A stretch of 47,303 bases of DNA from Pezizomycotina sp. ARF18 (taxonomy: Eukaryota; Ascomycota), in NCBI GenBank assembly GCA_002224055.1, contig AZLU01000285.1, positions 1 through 47,303 of the forward strand, read 5' to 3'. Shown in pieces: positions 43,232-47,303 of this stretch. Below the pieces are notes generated by a model. It had not been told where the DNA came from. It ran no database searches and saw nothing but the letters and a program-made list of their open reading frames with translations. Position 1 is the first letter of the stretch. Each line of letters begins with the position of its first letter. Both the position numbers and the translations under genes were made by a program.

Positions 43232-45699
43232 TCAATAGATATTGCTTATAGGTAGGTATGTGACAATGGTGATGGTCTAGTTATAAATGATTGTGATTTT
43301 TGTTTGTTTTTGTTTGAAAGACTCGCTCGAGAAGGGGGAGAATGGGAGGTAGGGATGGGTGTGGTGTGGAAATACGAAAATACTCTCTTTGTTGCTTTTT
43401 GTTTCTTCTCCTGCGCCACCTGAATTTATTTTTTGTTTGATGCGGGGAAGTATGCGGCGGGGAACGTACGTACAAAAAAAAAAAAAACTTCGATCCTTTC
43501 TTTTCTATTCCTCAGCTCCAAAACGCCAAAAAAAAAAAAGAGGGACGCGACTCGAGCTGAAGATCTCCAAACTAGCAAGATGCCATGGCTCACGACGACT
43601 TATTACCCTTTTTGGAGCTATATACCGTGTTATATCAAGAAGGCGTGATAGCGTGCATATTCATCTTAGTATCAATGCAAGGAGCAGCTGCGGGAGGGGA
43701 AGAGCTAGCTGCTTTTTTTCCTCCCATATTCACGAGCATCAGAGTGAACGTCACGGGGCAATCAGTATAAATGAGAAAGAAAAAAAAAAAAAAAATAGAA
43801 ACAAAGATATTGTTCAATATTGTTCAAGCAAAGCTAGAACGATAAGAAAAATAAAGGGCTGGTAAAAGGATCCCAGTATCCAAAAAGCCTCTCAAGCCAC
43901 ATAGAGGGGTAAGGCTAGGATGCAGCTATAAAAAGAATCTATTAACCACTAGGTAATATTCCTTTTTATTATATTATTGATTTCATATTCGTTTTTCTGT
44001 CCGATTGCTAAAAAAGAAAAAACCGTCCCATACCTACATACAAATGCAAAAATCGACATGGATCATAACAGTATGCACTGTCATCATGGTAAACTGTGCA
44101 AACAGTGAAACCACCAAAAAAAAAAAAAAAAAAAAAGAAAAAGGCACAAGGATGAGGTTAGGCTATGCTAAGCTGTAAGAGAAAAACCTTCCTCCTACCT
44201 CCGCGTACGGCGTTGCAACGCTCGCGTTCAAGGAATAAGTAGTACTTAAATGTTTGTTGTGCAACCATGGCGCTTCAGAAGGGGCTACGCTACCCGTTCA
44301 GTTATCCAGGGGAGACGAAAAAGAACAAGGGTGGGGCACAGGAAAAAAGCTTGTAAGCGAATAGGAAAAGAGGGGAAGAAGAGAGGACAACGCCAGCTCT
44401 CAAACCCCTTAGGGGCTGGTGCCAGGGCAAAAAGGGTTGTATATACGCATGTTGATGGAAGGTGACTCACCACTTGATATACCGGAAAAACTTGCCCATT
44501 TGACCGTGCTACTTCTTGGCAAACGATCGCGCGGTCGCGATAAAGAAGAGACTCCAAAAGTCCCGTACGCGTATTCAGTTCAAAAGCGGCTTTGACAATG
44601 TGAAGGTAATGGGGAGGCAAAAAAAAAAAAAAAAGAGAGAGAGAACATGGGTGGTGTACGCAAATCTATAGGCCGAGTAGGAGAAAGCTTACCTCTTTTC
44701 CTCTTGCGCATAAGACAGTATGGTAGGTCTTTAATCTCCTTTCTCGGCCCGCGAAATCGACCCTTTTCGGCGGGTTTATCAAACTCAATCCCTGCCTGTT
44801 AAAATACGTGAGCAAGGGCAGGGTGGTGTCTAGACACCTTAAAAAAGACCTTTTTTTCAGGCCAAGTGCCCACTGGGTTATGGACTGATGATGGGATTTC
44901 TCCCATAATTTCATACATCATTATGAATTTATGACATCGAGGCTAATCATTATCAAGAAGGTAGAAAAGAAAGAAAACCCAGAAAAAAGGGCGGATGTAG
45001 TGATAGTGCCGTAAAATGTTAAAAGATATTCGCATTCTGTGACGCTAAAAGGCATGCTGGGAAAAAGAGTAAACCGACCGCTAGGGTAATGCCAGATTCT
45101 CCGAACCGAAACGCTGGAAAAAGCAGAAGCTCATGTCGATAAAACCAAAAAGATAAGAGATAAATCGTGAATCAAGGGCGTAGAGAAAGCAAATTTAAAT
45201 GCCAATTTAGTTATGCAAAGACTATGTTACCTCCTGAGTGGGAAAAACTGCAATAAAGTTAAAGGTAAAGAGGCGAGGGATTTGGGAAGGGCGGGGTAAC
45301 TGTAATAATGTGTCAGGTTTCGGCGAAAAAAAAGGGTCTGGTAGCCAGGGGGCCGTGTAGCTCTGCGGGGCCTTTGTAAGTGATAGACTGCCAGAAAAAT
45401 AATACCGATTGTAGAACTGAAGCGTGGTGTAGAAAGAACCGGCTTAGAGCTCTCAGAATCTCAAGAATTTTATTGCCCTCAGGACAAGGGTTTGCCGTTG
45501 TTGTTACAGTCGAAATAAACGCTCTGATCCTGACAAATATCATCCTCGTTCAGACGATAGCTACTTTGGGAAAGCAGTTCTGGTCAATGACCGTAGGAGA
45601 TTCTTCTGTGCAGAATAGTCAGGTTAGTGTGAGCATCAGAAGCAAGAAAATATATCGGAGTGAGAAGGGGTAAAATACCAGCGATGGAGTCCTCGTTGC
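43232..45699. other. Intergenic stretch with possible minus-strand exons
   Basis: No gene could be named. Two minus-strand frames look exon-like: one near 44686-44800 contains RVDFAGRERRLKTYHTVLCA and ends at a GTAAGC donor (about 44691); one near 44486-44595 contains AAFELNTRTGLLESLLYRDR and AIVCQEVARSNGQVFPVYQV and ends at GTGAGT. A minus frame at 45313-45543 is open but featureless. A tracts lie near 43468, 43782, 44115 and 44619. Confidence 0.3.
44486..44800 (-). CDS. Possible two-exon gene fragment, unknown
   Basis: The two frames described in the surrounding stretch are separated by about 95 bases bounded by a GTAAGC donor near 44691 and a CAAAG acceptor near 44596. Reading across gives a coherent, mixed-charge sequence (HTVLCARGKE joined to AAFELNTRTG). 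No start, stop or domain could be assigned. A chance open frame is possible. Confidence 0.2.
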
Positions 45700-47303
45700 T
45701 CATGTGTGACATCTCGCCCTATTATTACGCGGTACTATCATGTAGCTGTCTTCGACTTCCCTAAACCCAACGGAACCTGCGTAGGACGGTGCATACGACT
45801 CGTTGAACGAGTTGTAGATGGCGATAATAGGATCTCCGACGGAGTCGTCGAAGACTTTGTTTTCCGAGTATGTGTCCTCTCGGGCAGCGTTAGGTCATCG
45901 TTGTAGATTGGAAGTTGCTGTTGTCTCAATTGCTCTTCGCAGAATTTCTTCCATCCCACGGGTCCCATTTCCCGAATTATAAACATCATCATCGCCCCCG
46001 AAGAGTAAGGTCCGAAAGGGTAGTTGACGACGGCCCCGGGGACCATGGTCTGATGAAAGATCTATGGTGTGCAAGCCAGATCCACCAACGCCAACTAGAA
46101 GTTGCTCTGCATCTGTAGGCTTGGAGGCTTCTGTGGAAAACTTTTGGCCTACGTTTTTGGCCTTAGATAATAATTCAAGCTGTGGCTGCTTACGAGAAGA
46201 GGGTACGGCGCTCTCCAATTGGGATTAAAAATTTTAAACACTTCGATCCATTTCATCTTCGCGTTGTCAATCTGCTTGCTCATTTCAGTTGCCCGTCCGA
46301 ATGGAAAATCGTATTTATCGTCGTTAGGGCAAGCTGACGTTCTGGATTTTTTCTCGCGTGAAGTCTCGTGCATATTCTTCTCGTGCTTCTCTTTATCCAT
46401 CTTTTTTGCGGACCGGTAACCGCAGTGCTTGCTCTGGTGTAGTTTGAGATGGTCTTGCAATGTGCTCTGTGAAATAATAGATACTTATTAATGAGACTGA
46501 AAACAAGGGTTAGCTGTTAGGTAGATTATACTTACTTCACACGATATATGTCTTCAGGGTCAGCTGCTGTGGCCGGCATTTGTCCCAATTGTTATTGTCA
46601 CCGGCCCAAAGAGACACACATATTCTGCATCTGTTCTTCCGTCAACTTCGCCTTTGTAGCATGTCGCCGTGGGGAGCTTCCACCGTCGGAGTCGCCTTCA
46701 TTTTCATTCCCATCGTCGTCACGTTGTTTAGCAGGGTCTCGCTTCCTCTTCTCCGGAACGCGACTCTGATGATGTTTTGACGATGAAGACGGAATTACCC
46801 GACTAGAAGAACCAGGTCTCTCGCCTCCGAGCTGTGTTTGTGGTGGAAGAGCAGAGACGGTGCCGCGCTATAATAACAAGCAGAGAAGCAAGGGATTAGC
46901 GGCGAATATAAACCAACTCCTAAAACAATTCATTTTGAAATAGACTACCTTTGATTTGTTACTTACAAGAGCTTCACCGGGGAGAACGCCACAGACGCTA
47001 CCTAGATTTTGGTATACGTGCAAGTAGAGATCAGTAATTTGCAACTAGATAAAAAAAAAACTGATATACAAAGTAGAAGATAAAATAGAAACAAACGAAA
47101 AAATATTCCCGCGGAACTTACCAGTCTTTTTGTCTATCACTAACGACATGGATCCGATGTTTTCGGCGCCATCGGGGCAATCTCCTCCATCAGGATCCGC
47201 CCCACTCTCGGGCGTGGCTCGAATTGGTCTGGGCACAGCTCCTCGGCAATCGGCGCCACGAACCACTTCTTCATCGTCGTCGAATAACGTGGGTGCAATT
47301 TTG
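45700..47303 (-). CDS. Zinc-finger-like fungal nuclear protein, 5' end outside the window, frame-broken
   Basis: The gene enters at the right edge (KIAPTLFDDDEEVVRGADCR) and is spliced at three good introns: 47002-47121, 46868-46966 and 46467-46535. The exons give SVCGVLPGEAL, a disordered basic/acidic part (RVPEKRKRDPAKQRDDDGNE, HATKAKLTEEQM), then LQDHLKLHQSKHCGYRSAKK with KHEKNMHE, which resembles a degenerate C2H2 finger block. KMKWIEVFKIFNPNWRAPYP follows and resembles the W..(I/V)(F/Y)(K/R)I(L/F)FP segment found downstream of fingers in many fungal C2H2-like proteins. After further shifts the C-terminal part contains AMMMFIIREMGPVGWKKFCE, later NKVFDDSVGDPIIAIYNSFN and ends NNRARCHT at TGA 45700. 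The nuclear role and DNA binding are inferred. A missing Cys pair or a shift near 46600 makes the finger uncertain. Confidence 0.5.

Overview
The window looks like nuclear DNA of a filamentous ascomycete (Pezizomycotina-type fungus). The evidence is short spliceosomal introns (69-146 nt, GTAAGT/GTACGT-like donors, CTAAC-like branch sites, CAG/TAG acceptors) and fungal protein families: a SAT4/PTH11-like rhodopsin-domain membrane protein, a Ser/Thr-rich GPI-anchored Kre9-like wall protein, a wax-synthase-type MBOAT, a small fungal integral membrane protein, a large two-anchor membrane protein and a zinc-finger-like nuclear protein. No rRNA, tRNA, CRISPR array or bacterial operon was seen.

Layout. 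1-6.9 kb is gene-poor, with degenerate repeats at 1.9-5.9 kb. 6.9-11.3 kb is GC-richer and coding-like on the minus strand (a charged poly-Gln small protein at 7.1-7.46 kb and unrecognised broken frames at 8.2-11.2 kb). 11.3-17.1 kb is AT-rich with long A/T tracts. The rhodopsin-like gene is at 17.2-18.95 kb (+) and the GPI wall protein at 22.42-23.14 kb (+). A kinase-like relic lies at 25.6-26.4 kb (+). From 27.5 to 35.7 kb an AT-rich block carries a same-strand array of at least seven diverged copies of an unknown ~100-residue helical protein. The right end is gene-dense: small membrane protein 36.5-36.9 kb (+), large membrane protein 37.3-39.8 kb (-), MBOAT 41.7-43.2 kb (-), zinc-finger-like gene 45.7 kb to the edge (-, 5' truncated).

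The most interesting element is the 27.5-35.7 kb array. Seven gene units recur mostly at 1.08-1.38 kb spacing, and a conserved non-coding block sits about 370-470 bp upstream of at least five of them. I do not recognise the family.

Almost every recognisable gene is interrupted by several one-base shifts while the flanking frames and splice sites remain good. Either the assembly carries many uncorrected indels or the locus is widely pseudogenised; the sequence alone does not decide this. Gene entries below span the composite reading frames. The genes are not an operon, and I see no shared pathway beyond a bias towards membrane and surface proteins.
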